From the NCBI GenBank assembly GCA_902775835.1, contig CACYNZ010000134.1, positions 1-9,476 on the forward strand: a DNA stretch of 9,476 nt, in the 5' to 3' direction. Numbering within the stretch: position 1 is the first letter of the stretch; each line of letters starts with the position of its first letter. The DNA is from an uncultured Eubacteriales bacterium (GTDB taxonomy: Bacteria > Bacillota_A > Clostridia > Christensenellales > Aristaeellaceae). A model generated the notes under the pieces. That model saw only the letters and a list, made by a program, of their open reading frames with translations. It made no database searches and had not been told where the DNA came from. The translations under genes were made by a program, and so were the position numbers. Below, in pieces: positions 1 to 7,593 of this stretch.

Positions 1-124
1 AGCCTTCACTGCGCAGTGCCTCGATTTTTTTCCATACGGCTGCCCGGGTCAGGCCAAGCTCGCCCGCTATTTCTTCTCCTGTCATGATCCCGTTGCGCGA
101 AAGCATGCTCAGAATACGCTGCAT
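1..124 (-). CDS. birA: Biotin operon repressor / biotin-protein ligase, N-terminal HTH (partial)
   Basis: Only the first 41 codons are in the window; the gene runs off the left edge. The translated start, MQRILSMLSRNGIMTGEEIA, continues with a segment containing LTRAAVWKKIEALRSEG. This is the winged-helix DNA-binding domain (HTH_11 type) that opens bifunctional BirA proteins, with the recognition helix around residues 26-37. In that family the C-terminal part activates biotin with ATP and transfers it to carboxylase carrier domains, and the N-terminal domain represses biotin synthesis or uptake genes. The catalytic part is not visible, so a stand-alone HTH regulator of the same fold cannot be excluded. 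The ATG is preceded by GAGG at a spacing of about 8 bases, and a good promoter lies at 157-186. The gene diverges from the MoxR operon. Confidence 0.8.
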   Translation of the reverse strand, partial: MQRILSMLSRNGIMTGEEIAGELGLTRAAVWKKIEALRSEG

Positions 125-156
125 CTTATTGCCTCATTTCTAGCTTTGTTTGAAGA

Positions 157-186
157 ATTGTACGACCTGCGGACTTTTTCCGTCAA
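157..186 (-). promoter_or_regulatory. Sigma-A-type promoter for birA
   Basis: On the minus strand TTGACG (181-186) is followed after 18 bases by TACAAT (157-162). This is one mismatch from consensus in each box. Transcription would start near 150 and give a leader of about 25 bases before the birA ATG at 124. No equally convincing promoter was seen on the plus strand between 125 and 212 for the MoxR operon. Confidence 0.6.
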
Positions 187-212
187 GTCACTGAACCTGA
201 GGAGGTATTCGG

Positions 213-1157
213 ATGGTACAGCCCCGCCGTCTCATTGCACAGCTCGAAGACAATGTAAGCCGTGTCATTGTCGGAAAGGAAGACGCCATCGAACTGGCGC
301 TCATTGCCCTGCTCTGCCGGGGCCATGTCCTGATTGAGGACGTTCCCGGCGTCGGTAAAACCACGATGGCCAGTGCCCTGGCCCGTTCACTGGATTGTTC
401 CTTCCGGCGTATCCAGTTCACCCCTGACCTGATGCCCAGTGATGTCACCGGCTTTACGCTCATCAACTTTCATACCGGTGACATGGAATACCGTGAGGGC
501 GCCGTCATGAGCCAGATTGTCCTGGCTGATGAGATCAACCGCACCAGCCCGAAGACGCAGAGCGCGCTTCTGGAAGTCATGGAGGAACACCAGGTCACGG
601 TCGACGGGGTCACACATCCCCTGCCTCAGCCCTTTATGGTGCTGGCTACGCAGAATCCCGGTGCCTTTGTCGGTACCTATCCTCTTCCCGAAGCCCAGGT
701 GGACCGCTTCTTCCTGCGTATTTCCATGGGATATCCGACCATCGAGGAAGAAATGGACGTCCTGGAGCGTTATTCCACAGGCACCACGCCTCTGGAAACG
801 CTTTCCAGCGTCTGTTCCGCCCAGGATGTGCTGTCCATGCAGGATATGGTCACTCAGGTGTACTGTTCACCTGAAGTCCGGTCATACGTGGCCCAGATTG
901 CCGCCATGACCCGCCAGCACGCCAGTCTGCAGCTCGGCATATCCACCCGTGCTTCCATCGCTCTGGTGCATGCCGCCCAGGCCTGCGCCATGCTGGACGG
1001 GCGGGATTATATTGTGCCTGAAGATGTACAGCATATGCTGCTTCCGGTCACCTGCCACCGGCTGGTGCTCAATCCGGAAGCCCGGATGAAAGGCGTTACG
1101 CCGGAGCAGGTCATGAAACAGATCATGAACAGTGTAACGGTACCGCTGCATCTATGA
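213..1157 (+). CDS. MoxR-family AAA+ ATPase
   Basis: This 314-residue protein is full length for the MoxR family of AAA+ ATPases, cytoplasmic chaperone-like machines that help assemble or activate partner proteins. Visible motifs are Walker A GVGKTT (residues 46-51), Walker B VLADEINR (103-110), the family-typical segment SPKTQSALLEVMEE (112-125), sensor 1 ATQNP (145-149), arginine finger DRF (164-166) and sensor 2 GISTRA (242-247). The C-terminal part (about 190-314) is the helical lid. The ATG at 213 has AGGAGG at 200-205, seven bases upstream. Its stop overlaps the start of the DUF58 gene by ATGA, so the two are very likely translated in a coupled way. With the DUF58 and transglutaminase genes it forms the common MoxR-DUF58-TgpA module. 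The exact client is not known from sequence; a membrane or cell-surface role is inferred from the neighbours. Confidence 0.93.
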   Translation: MVQPRRLIAQLEDNVSRVIVGKEDAIELALIALLCRGHVLIEDVPGVGKTTMASALARSLDCSFRRIQFTPDLMPSDVTGFTLINFHTGDMEYREGAVMSQIVLADEINRTSPKTQSALLEVMEEHQVTVDGVTHPLPQPFMVLATQNPGAFVGTYPLPEAQVDRFFLRISMGYPTIEEEMDVLERYSTGTTPLETLSSVCSAQDVLSMQDMVTQVYCSPEVRSYVAQIAAMTRQHASLQLGISTRASIALVHAAQACAMLDGRDYIVPEDVQHMLLPVTCHRLVLNPEARMKGVTPEQVMKQIMNSVTVPLHL

Positions 1158-2305
1158 AATCACACGCATTGCTGCTTCTGTTCTGTGCATCTGTCCTGCT
1201 GGTCTGTGCTTTTTCCACGGGGAGTCCGGCCTTTCTGCTCCCGGCCGTGATCATGCTCCTCGTCACAGGGTATGCACTGCTCTCGGTCCACCTGGTCCGG
1301 CGCAGCCTGTCCGTTTCAGCCAGATCCGAAGTGGAGAAGCTGCGCAGGGGAGAAACAGCTGTACTGCATCTGACGCTGAAAACCGGTTCATGGCTGCCGG
1401 TGGCACCGATCGAACTGCACCTTCAGCTGGGCGAAAAGGAAACCGTGCATATGCTTCCCTCTCCGCATCCGGGCAGTTCTGTTCAGGCATTTGACTGCAG
1501 GGTGCACGCAAGGCATGTGGGTGTCTTCCATCCCGGCATCACTTCCTGCACTGTGCGTGACATCTTCGGACTTGTGGAGCGCACCGTGATCCCGCGCGGC
1601 AGCTGTCCGGAACTCATTGTTCTTCCCCTGCCCTTTGATGTGACAGACCTCGAGTTTGCGCCCGGCGATGCGGGACTGGGCACCATGGCACGGGCCACCG
1701 AGGATCTGACCAGTCCTGAGGACGTGCGTGCCTATCAGAGCGGCGACCCCATGAAAAAAGTGCACTGGAAGCTTTCCGTGCGCAAGCAGGAGCTCATGGT
1801 CCGCCGGTTTGAAGAGCCCGTGCTGCCGGAAGCCGTCATGCTGATGGATTTCTGTCTGGTCCCTTCCGGGCACGACAATCCTGCCGCACTGCAGGATGCC
1901 ATGCTGGAAAGCGCCGCTTCCGTGCTTCTGCATGAGGGAGCTCTGGATCACGCAGTGCGCATGCCCCTGTATGATGAACAGGCTCTGGAACTCTCGTCCC
2001 GCATGGAGACGTCCCTTATTCTGGAGCACCTGGCACGATGCCGCTTTTCAGAAACCGGGGATTTTGAACATGTCCTGCGCCTTGAAAGCCGGCGCATGCG
2101 GAATATCGGAGCCACCGTCATCATATCCCCGGTGCTCAACGGCAGTCTTGCTGAAGCCATGATTGCCCTGAGGAGAATGGGACCTTCTCTCCGTCTCTAT
2201 CTTGTCACAGACACGCCAGACAATCCGGATTACCTGCCGTTTATTCTGCGGCTGCAGCGTGCCATGTGCGAAGTATGCTACGTGACCCCCGCCCCGGAAT
2301 CCTGA
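1154..2305 (+). CDS. DUF58 domain membrane protein
   Basis: This 383-residue protein opens with two close hydrophobic segments (about residues 4-22 and 26-48), giving a membrane hairpin. A beta-rich stretch follows, then the DUF58 signature around residues 190-222, with VRAYQSGDP, KKVHWKLSVRKQELMVRRFEE and the conserved Asp198, His204 and Trp205. The remainder resembles the von Willebrand A-like fold proposed for DUF58 proteins; IISPVLNG near residue 313 fits a late strand. DUF58 proteins are nearly always encoded beside a MoxR ATPase, and the two are thought to act together, but no reaction is established. The start overlaps the moxR-like stop (ATGA), and the transglutaminase gene follows after 22 bases. 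It is the standard middle gene of this module; nothing seems truncated. Confidence 0.9.
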   Translation: MKSHALLLLFCASVLLVCAFSTGSPAFLLPAVIMLLVTGYALLSVHLVRRSLSVSARSEVEKLRRGETAVLHLTLKTGSWLPVAPIELHLQLGEKETVHMLPSPHPGSSVQAFDCRVHARHVGVFHPGITSCTVRDIFGLVERTVIPRGSCPELIVLPLPFDVTDLEFAPGDAGLGTMARATEDLTSPEDVRAYQSGDPMKKVHWKLSVRKQELMVRRFEEPVLPEAVMLMDFCLVPSGHDNPAALQDAMLESAASVLLHEGALDHAVRMPLYDEQALELSSRMETSLILEHLARCRFSETGDFEHVLRLESRRMRNIGATVIISPVLNGSLAEAMIALRRMGPSLRLYLVTDTPDNPDYLPFILRLQRAMCEVCYVTPAPES

Positions 2306-2327
2306 GTTTCTCGAAAGGAGGAGCCGT

Positions 2328-4673
2328 ATGAAGACTTTTTTTTCTGGCAGGCTGATGCACAGCATTCTGGCCTTTCTCATGGCTGCCGGTCTCATCCTGC
2401 CTCTCCTTGGCATTCTCGGGCTTTCCCGCGACTGGCCTGTCATGCTTGCAGGCATCTCAGCGGTTCTTCTTGTTCTCTCGGCCGCGGACCTGCACAAGAC
2501 CTCGCGTCTTGCTCTCGCCGTAGCCGTTCCGGTTTTTGCTGCCATTTATCTGTTTATCGGGGATGGACTCGGTCTGCTCACGGAAACATGCCAGGCCCTG
2601 ATGCTTGAGCTTACCGGCGTCCATGCAGCGCTTCCGGCCTATCACCGGGAAGCCGTTCTGCTTCTGACACTGTTCTTTTCCATTCTGGCATGGGCGGTCA
2701 CAGCGCCTGCCAGCGGTACGGTCCCGGCCTATCTTGCGCTGCTGTTCCTGCTCATCATGATCTGGCAGTTCGGCAGCGGCGGACTTCTCTGGCTGATTCT
2801 TCCCGCCATTGTATCCGCTCTGTGCCTGTCAGCAGGCTCGTCCGCCTCCCCTTCGCCGCTGCACCGGACGCTTCCGGTCACCCTGATCATCTCGCTCCTC
2901 GCGTGCGCTGTCATACCGTCCGAGGGCATGGTGATTCCGGCGCTTCAGGAAGCCGCCCTCGATCTGCGTCAGAAAATCATGGACTACCTGTTTTTCACCG
3001 AACCCCGGGATGTATTCACGCTTGCAAGCGAAGGCTATTATCCCTACGGTCCCGGCCAGCTGGGCGGCACAGCCATGCCGTCCGACCATCCGGTCATGAT
3101 CGTGCACACAGACAAAACCGCCTATCTGCGCGGTTCCATCCGCAATGAGTACAACGGCCGCACCTGGGTGGATACCACAGGCGGCAGGCGGTATCTCTGG
3201 GTAAGTCCCCGCTGGGCAGCCATCCGGGACAGCGTATTTGATGCCGCCCTGCCCGCTGAAAGCGAAGCATTCTCCTTTCAGCCCGCTGCTTCGACCCTTT
3301 CCGTGCGCATGGTATCGGACAGCACATCAAGCATGTTCACCCCGCAGCGCGTGCGGGATCTCAGCACCGGCGGCGATCTGATTCCCTACTTCAATATAGG
3401 CAGTGAAATCTTTGCCACGAGAAACCTGGAAAACGGCGATATGTGGTCCGTCACCGCACCGCTCATGACAGCCGGGGATGCCGGACTTATGGACCGCGTT
3501 CTGTCCGCGCCTTCCGACCCTGATACCTATGAAAGCATACGCCGTGCCTATACGGGTCTTCCTTCCCACCTTCAGGCATCCCTCTGGAACCTGGCAAGGG
3601 AAGCTGCCGGCAGCGCTTCCACCCCATACGAGCAGGCCTTGAATGTCATGAACTGGCTCCGGACCAACTGCCGCTATACCCTTGAAGTGGAGGCGCTTCC
3701 GGAAAACGTTGACTTTGTCACCTTTTTCCTGCTCAGATCCCGGGAGGGCTACTGCACATACTTTGCCACAGCCCAGACCATTCTCTGCAGGATGCTGGGC
3801 CTGCCTGCCCGGTATGTGGAAGGCTACCTGTGCACGCCGGATCAGTCCGGAAACGCCTATGTAACCGGCCGAAACGGACACGCGTGGACGGAAGTCTACT
3901 TCGAGGGCTTCGGGTGGCTGACCTTTGATGCCACGCCGGCATCATCCGGGGGCAGCGGCGGCCAGTCCCGAAATGAAAACCCGCCGTCTGCGCCGCCGCC
4001 CGAAGAAAGTGCGGACAACCGGGACACGCCCTCCACACCTTCACCCTCACCTTCTCCGGAACCATCCCCGGAGCCCAACGAAGAGCCTTCTCCGCAGCCT
4101 TCCATTGAGCCGGAGCAGACACCGGAAGATGACGTGCCCGAGGATTCCCCCGCTCCCCCGTCCCCCGAGCCCGAACCGGAACCGGATTCCGGCTCTCCCT
4201 CAGGGAATCATTCCCTGGCATGGCTCTGGATTCTGCTCCTGATCCTTCTTGCGTGCGCTTTACTTTTCCGGATATACATGACCCTGCCGGACCTTCAGGC
4301 CCGCCGTGCCCATGACAGAACACAGGCCTATTTCATTCACCTGTGCTGTCTTCTGGAGCATTTAACGGTTCGCGGACTTGGACGCAGAAACGCGGAAGCC
4401 CTGACCGAATACGCAAGGCGCGTGGACCGGGACGGCAACATATCCATCTCTCTGCTGCCCATCATGGAAACTGCCGCTCTGATCCTCTATGCCCACCGGG
4501 AGCCCATGGATGAGGAAACCCAGCTGCTGAGGAGTGCCTGGATCACGCTCCACAGGGAAATGCCGCTGCCTCAAAGGCTCAGGCTGCTGATTTCCAGGGT
4601 TTTCCTGCCCTCTTCCAGAAAGCTGCCTTCCGGCTGGAATGAAGACAGCAGACACAGATCCCGCAGAACCTAA
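2328..4673 (+). CDS. TgpA-type membrane transglutaminase-like protein with C-terminal DUF4129-like domain
   Basis: This 781-residue protein begins with about seven membrane helices (roughly residues 11-32, 37-53, 60-78, 108-127, 132-147, 151-170, 181-197). A large, probably extracellular region carries the transglutaminase core, with the Cys-His-Asp triad visible: Cys476 in REGYCTYFATA, His518 in GHAWTEVYFEG and Asp534 in FDATP. A Pro/Ser/Glu-rich linker (about 538-628) leads to one more helix (about 630-647) and a cytoplasmic tail (648-781) resembling DUF4129, with Arg-rich helices around RGLGRRNAEALTEYARR. This order matches TgpA-like proteins (DUF3488, transglutaminase, DUF4129). Such enzymes may cross-link or hydrolyse peptide bonds at the cell surface; the substrate is unknown. 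The start at 2328 has AAAGGAGG at 2314-2321. It is the last gene of the MoxR-DUF58 operon and ends just before a strong terminator. Confidence 0.9.
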   Translation: MKTFFSGRLMHSILAFLMAAGLILPLLGILGLSRDWPVMLAGISAVLLVLSAADLHKTSRLALAVAVPVFAAIYLFIGDGLGLLTETCQALMLELTGVHAALPAYHREAVLLLTLFFSILAWAVTAPASGTVPAYLALLFLLIMIWQFGSGGLLWLILPAIVSALCLSAGSSASPSPLHRTLPVTLIISLLACAVIPSEGMVIPALQEAALDLRQKIMDYLFFTEPRDVFTLASEGYYPYGPGQLGGTAMPSDHPVMIVHTDKTAYLRGSIRNEYNGRTWVDTTGGRRYLWVSPRWAAIRDSVFDAALPAESEAFSFQPAASTLSVRMVSDSTSSMFTPQRVRDLSTGGDLIPYFNIGSEIFATRNLENGDMWSVTAPLMTAGDAGLMDRVLSAPSDPDTYESIRRAYTGLPSHLQASLWNLAREAAGSASTPYEQALNVMNWLRTNCRYTLEVEALPENVDFVTFFLLRSREGYCTYFATAQTILCRMLGLPARYVEGYLCTPDQSGNAYVTGRNGHAWTEVYFEGFGWLTFDATPASSGGSGGQSRNENPPSAPPPEESADNRDTPSTPSPSPSPEPSPEPNEEPSPQPSIEPEQTPEDDVPEDSPAPPSPEPEPEPDSGSPSGNHSLAWLWILLLILLACALLFRIYMTLPDLQARRAHDRTQAYFIHLCCLLEHLTVRGLGRRNAEALTEYARRVDRDGNISISLLPIMETAALILYAHREPMDEETQLLRSAWITLHREMPLPQRLRLLISRVFLPSSRKLPSGWNEDSRHRSRRT

Positions 4674-4714
4674 AAAGGTTCCGGACTGCGGCTCACGCCG
4701 CATCCGGAACCTTT
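4674..4714. terminator. Bidirectional intrinsic terminator
   Basis: AAAGGTTCCGGA (4674-4685) pairs perfectly with TCCGGAACCTTT (4703-4714). After a single bulged C at 4686 the stem continues with TGCGG (4687-4691) and CCGCA (4698-4702), leaving a six-base loop (4692-4697). The hairpin sits directly after the stop of the transglutaminase gene and ahead of the minus-strand stop at 4728. T-rich sequence follows on the plus side (TTTCTATTTCTTT), and on the minus strand the stem ends in a run of T. It therefore probably terminates both convergent operons. Confidence 0.9.
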
Positions 4715-4727
4715 CTATTTCTTTAGC

Positions 4728-5081
4728 TTAAGCTTTTCCCTCACGGATCCATGTTTCCCAGACATCCGGGCAGTACCCCACCGTGACCCGGTTTCCGCAC
4801 CGTACAATCGGGGATTTCAGCAGCCACGGCTGTTCTTTCACCGCTTCCTGAATATAGCCCGGATCCGAATTGTGCGCGGCACTGTGCTCCTGAACCTTTT
4901 TGTCATCCAGGTCCAGCAGGGAGCGAATCCCGCCGGCACCGGCCATGACCTGCAGTTCCCGGTCCCCCGGCACATGCTTCTTCAGGTCCACTTCCTGCAC
5001 CTTGATTCTGCGTTCCTTGAAGAAACGCTGGGCTTTCTGAACATCAAAATTCTTTTTGCTGATATAAATCTGAATACCCAT
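4728..5081 (-). CDS. ArsC/Spx-family thioredoxin-fold protein lacking the catalytic cysteine
   Basis: This 117-residue protein has the length and layout of the ArsC/Spx/YffB family, a thioredoxin-like fold. The N-terminal strand IQIYIS is followed by KKNFDVQKAQRFFKERRIKV and a strand EVDLKK. The C-terminal end, LLKSPIVRCGNRVTVGYCPDVWETW, matches the family pattern with the conserved Pro88. Most relatives carry a nucleophilic cysteine at the position of Asn11 (Cys-x-x-Cys or single Cys). Here it is Asn, so arsenate reduction by the usual mechanism is unlikely. Two other cysteines, Cys95 and Cys104, sit near the C-terminus. It may be a regulator or adaptor, as Spx is, but this is inference. GAGGAG precedes the ATG (5087-5092). 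The gene starts 12 bases after the helicase-loader stop and is the last gene of the operon. Confidence 0.8.
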   Translation of the reverse strand: MGIQIYISKKNFDVQKAQRFFKERRIKVQEVDLKKHVPGDRELQVMAGAGGIRSLLDLDDKKVQEHSAAHNSDPGYIQEAVKEQPWLLKSPIVRCGNRVTVGYCPDVWETWIREGKA

Positions 5082-5093
5082 GTTCGCTCCTCA

Positions 5094-6059
5094 CTACATT
5101 CTCCGGATATCCTGTCCCCGCATTTCAAAGACTTCCACGCGGGTTTTATCCAGAAGACGGGACGTGATTCTTTCCGTATACTTGTCCCGCAGATCCCGCG
5201 GAGACAGATTGGTGGAAATGATAAACCCCTTCCCGCGGATCAGGCGCTCATTGAGCAGGTTGAACAGCTGCGTGATGGTGATATTCTGCATGAGCGGCTC
5301 GCTGCCCAGATCATCCAGGCAGAGAATATCCGCATCCATGAGCATGGAGAGGGATTCATCCTCACCTTTCATATATGCCTGACGCATGATTTCCTGGGCC
5401 CGGTACGCGCTGAGAATCAGCACATTGAACCCCCGCTGCAGAAGCACTCTGGCCATGGCATGCATCAGAAAGGTTTTCCCGAGCCCCGAAGCGCCCGAAA
5501 ACAGGACCCCGCCGGGATGCGGAACATCCGGCCAATTCTCGGACCATTCCCTTGTCAGTCTCCGGAGCACATCCATCATCTGCCGCTGGCTGCATCCGAG
5601 ATCCGGAATCTGGGTGTCCGGAAAGCGCATCAGATCGAATGTCTCAAAGGACTGCTCCTCCGTGTTGCCCAGTTCCACCTGGCTGTACAGTCTCCGGTTC
5701 AGTTCGCGCTGCATGCACGTACACATTTCCCGGATCGGTTCACCCACATACCCCGTATCCTTGCAGATCGGACAGCGGTAAACCGGTTCCAGGTAATTCT
5801 CAGGAAACCCGTTTTCCTTCAGCCTTGAACTGATTGCTTTCTGAATCCGTTCCATGCTTTCCGGCACAAGCTCGGCCTTCTCACCGCGGACCATACCCCG
5901 GAGGGCAGAGAAGATCAGATTCTGGCGTTCATCGATCAGCCGGCCGATTTCAGGGCATTCCGCAATGGCCTTATCCTGATGCTCAAAGAAAATCCGGTCA
6001 TCCTCTTCCCGCTGCCGGGCATACTCATTCTGCAGTTCCCGCAGTATTTCCTTTCGCAC
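5094..6059 (-). CDS. dnaI: DnaI/DnaC-type replicative helicase loader ATPase
   Basis: This 321-residue AAA+ protein loads the replicative DNA helicase onto single-stranded DNA at replication initiation or restart. A helical N-terminal part (about 1-90) precedes a probable zinc-binding cluster CPIC...CTC (Cys96, Cys99, Cys113, Cys115), as in DnaI. The ATPase part shows Walker A GASGLGKT (179-186), Walker B ILCLDD (235-240), sensor 1 STN (272-274) and the arginine-finger segment RITSRLLD (287-294). The frame begins with GTG at 6059, with AGAGGAG about ten bases upstream. It overlaps the end of the DnaD-domain gene by 35 bases, suggesting translational coupling. The neighbouring DnaD-domain gene supports a helicase-loading role. 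DnaC and DnaI are hard to tell apart by eye; the symbol follows the Firmicutes pattern. Confidence 0.88.
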   Translation of the reverse strand: MRKEILRELQNEYARQREEDDRIFFEHQDKAIAECPEIGRLIDERQNLIFSALRGMVRGEKAELVPESMERIQKAISSRLKENGFPENYLEPVYRCPICKDTGYVGEPIREMCTCMQRELNRRLYSQVELGNTEEQSFETFDLMRFPDTQIPDLGCSQRQMMDVLRRLTREWSENWPDVPHPGGVLFSGASGLGKTFLMHAMARVLLQRGFNVLILSAYRAQEIMRQAYMKGEDESLSMLMDADILCLDDLGSEPLMQNITITQLFNLLNERLIRGKGFIISTNLSPRDLRDKYTERITSRLLDKTRVEVFEMRGQDIRRM

Positions 6060-7554
6060 TGCCCGTCAGCTCCTCTCTGTGTTCCCGGAACCACTCAGGA
6101 ATCGTATCAGACCGGTTTTCCCGGTTCTCTCTCTGCTCATACTGCTGCTCCTGCACCTGCTTGACGCTGCCGGCGCGGCCCTGCGGTGCCTGGGATGTTC
6201 CCTGCGCAAAAACGGCTCTTGCCGCATCGGCAGATTGAATATCCCGGATCCCGCGCTCATGGAAATCCGCCAGGATCTTGTCAAGATAGCCCAGCGGGCT
6301 TCCCGCTTCCCGGGCATACACAGCACAGTGAAGAATCATTTCCTCACTCATCTGATAGGTCTCCAGCCATCTGCGCACCATGATTCTCTGGGATTCCCCG
6401 TTGCGCTTTTTGGTGCCCCAGACTTCGGACAGCCTGCCCAGCAGAGCCGTCTCCGTACGGAATCTCCGGATATATTCCTCAATCTCCGTCCGGTTCCCGA
6501 GCCCGCGTTTATTCCAGCTTTCCAGCAGGGACATGACGTCTTCCAGCTTGGCATCCCGCTTCGGCGCGCACTCACGCGCCGCAAGCAGGATGACATCGTC
6601 CGGGTACATGGCCTGCATGGTTTCCAGCACCGCTATGGTACCATCATTGATATTGATGGAATGTGCTCCAAGAATCCGGCTGACCTCCCTGAGAAGCGCT
6701 TCCTTGTCCTGCCGCTCCTGCTTCTCCCGGCGCACTTTCTGTGCCGAGGACACATCCCCGCTCAGCCGTTTCTGCGAGCGCAGGATGCCGTCAAGATACT
6801 TGAAGCTGGGAGAAGAAGCTGCCGTGGTCTCCTTGCAGGCCTCCAGGATCGAATCACTGGTGTAGCCCCACTCCACAAGCCATTTCCTGTAAAGCTCCAT
6901 CTCATCTTCTGTCGGCTCCCGGTGAATGCTGAAGCGCCTGAGCACCTGTCTGGCGCCCTGAAGGATCCCGGTATTCAGGCTCAGGGCCGCCTCGGCGTCA
7001 TCAATGGTTTTCACGTTCATCCGGCTCAGTTCCCCGGCCAGACGGTCTGCCGCAGTGAAGCTGAAGTTCTTGCCCCGCGTGCTGATCATGTGCTTGATCA
7101 GCATCAGTACAACCTCCTGCGGCAGTCCCAGTTCCTCTACCCACTCATAATACCTGACCAGTGTCTGCCCGTGCAGCCGGTAATCATTGCCGAACAGGGC
7201 ATATACCGACTCCGTAAACTGTTCATAGGCGAAATCACGGTCACGCGCTTCTCCCATGAAGACCATCTGGTTTACATGGACATAACGGAACTGCGGGGGA
7301 TGGTCCCCGATTCTCTCTACAAGCCCGAGCCGTTCCCAGTGCCGATAGGCTTTCAGGATTTCTTCCTCGGACATGTCGAGGTCATGCTTCATCTGCTCCA
7401 TCCCCATGCCGTCCTGAGGATTGTGGCATGCGAGAAGGCCGTACAGATATACCTTCAGCTGCTCACCCGAAGATGCGGGCATGTATTCCAGAAGAAACTG
7501 GTTTTCCACCGGAGTGGTCCCAAACATCGTATACTTTTCATTAAAGGAAAACAT
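6025..7554 (-). CDS. DnaD-domain replication initiation protein with several DnaD-like repeats
   Basis: This 509-residue protein starts with a winged-helix-like region (about 28-98: EQLKVYLYGL, then MSEEEILKAYRHWERLGLVE). It is followed by helical repeats of the DnaD C-terminal type. Four copies can be seen by eye: about 127-181, 214-264 (YRKWLVEWGY, SILEAC, FKYLDGIL), 301-352 (VILLAAREC, VMSLLESWNKRGL) and 383-436 (VRRWLETYQM, MILHCAVYAREA, LGYLDKILADFHERGI). A charged stretch at 271-290 lies between copies two and three, and the tail after 440 is Gln/Arg/Glu-rich and probably disordered. DnaD proteins remodel DNA and help recruit helicase and loader at the origin and at restart sites. At 509 residues it is much longer than Bacillus DnaD (about 230). 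The start at 7554 has GGAGG about 13 bases upstream, a long spacing; Met10 is a possible alternative. The helicase loader overlaps its 3' end. Confidence 0.85.
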   Translation of the reverse strand: MFSFNEKYTMFGTTPVENQFLLEYMPASSGEQLKVYLYGLLACHNPQDGMGMEQMKHDLDMSEEEILKAYRHWERLGLVERIGDHPPQFRYVHVNQMVFMGEARDRDFAYEQFTESVYALFGNDYRLHGQTLVRYYEWVEELGLPQEVVLMLIKHMISTRGKNFSFTAADRLAGELSRMNVKTIDDAEAALSLNTGILQGARQVLRRFSIHREPTEDEMELYRKWLVEWGYTSDSILEACKETTAASSPSFKYLDGILRSQKRLSGDVSSAQKVRREKQERQDKEALLREVSRILGAHSININDGTIAVLETMQAMYPDDVILLAARECAPKRDAKLEDVMSLLESWNKRGLGNRTEIEEYIRRFRTETALLGRLSEVWGTKKRNGESQRIMVRRWLETYQMSEEMILHCAVYAREAGSPLGYLDKILADFHERGIRDIQSADAARAVFAQGTSQAPQGRAGSVKQVQEQQYEQRENRENRSDTIPEWFREHREELTGSAKGNTAGTAE

Positions 7555-7593
7555 TCCCGTGCACTGCCCTCCGCAATCTTCTTCCCGCAGGAC

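Noticed and set aside
4027..4200. Low-complexity Pro/Ser/Glu coding tract as a possible repeat array
   Set aside because: It is an in-frame linker with imprecise SP/EP dipeptides, not an exact DNA repeat.
4872..5828. A 318-codon open frame on the plus strand opposite the helicase loader
   Set aside because: It is antisense to a loader with clear Walker motifs and has no recognisable domain or good ribosome binding site.
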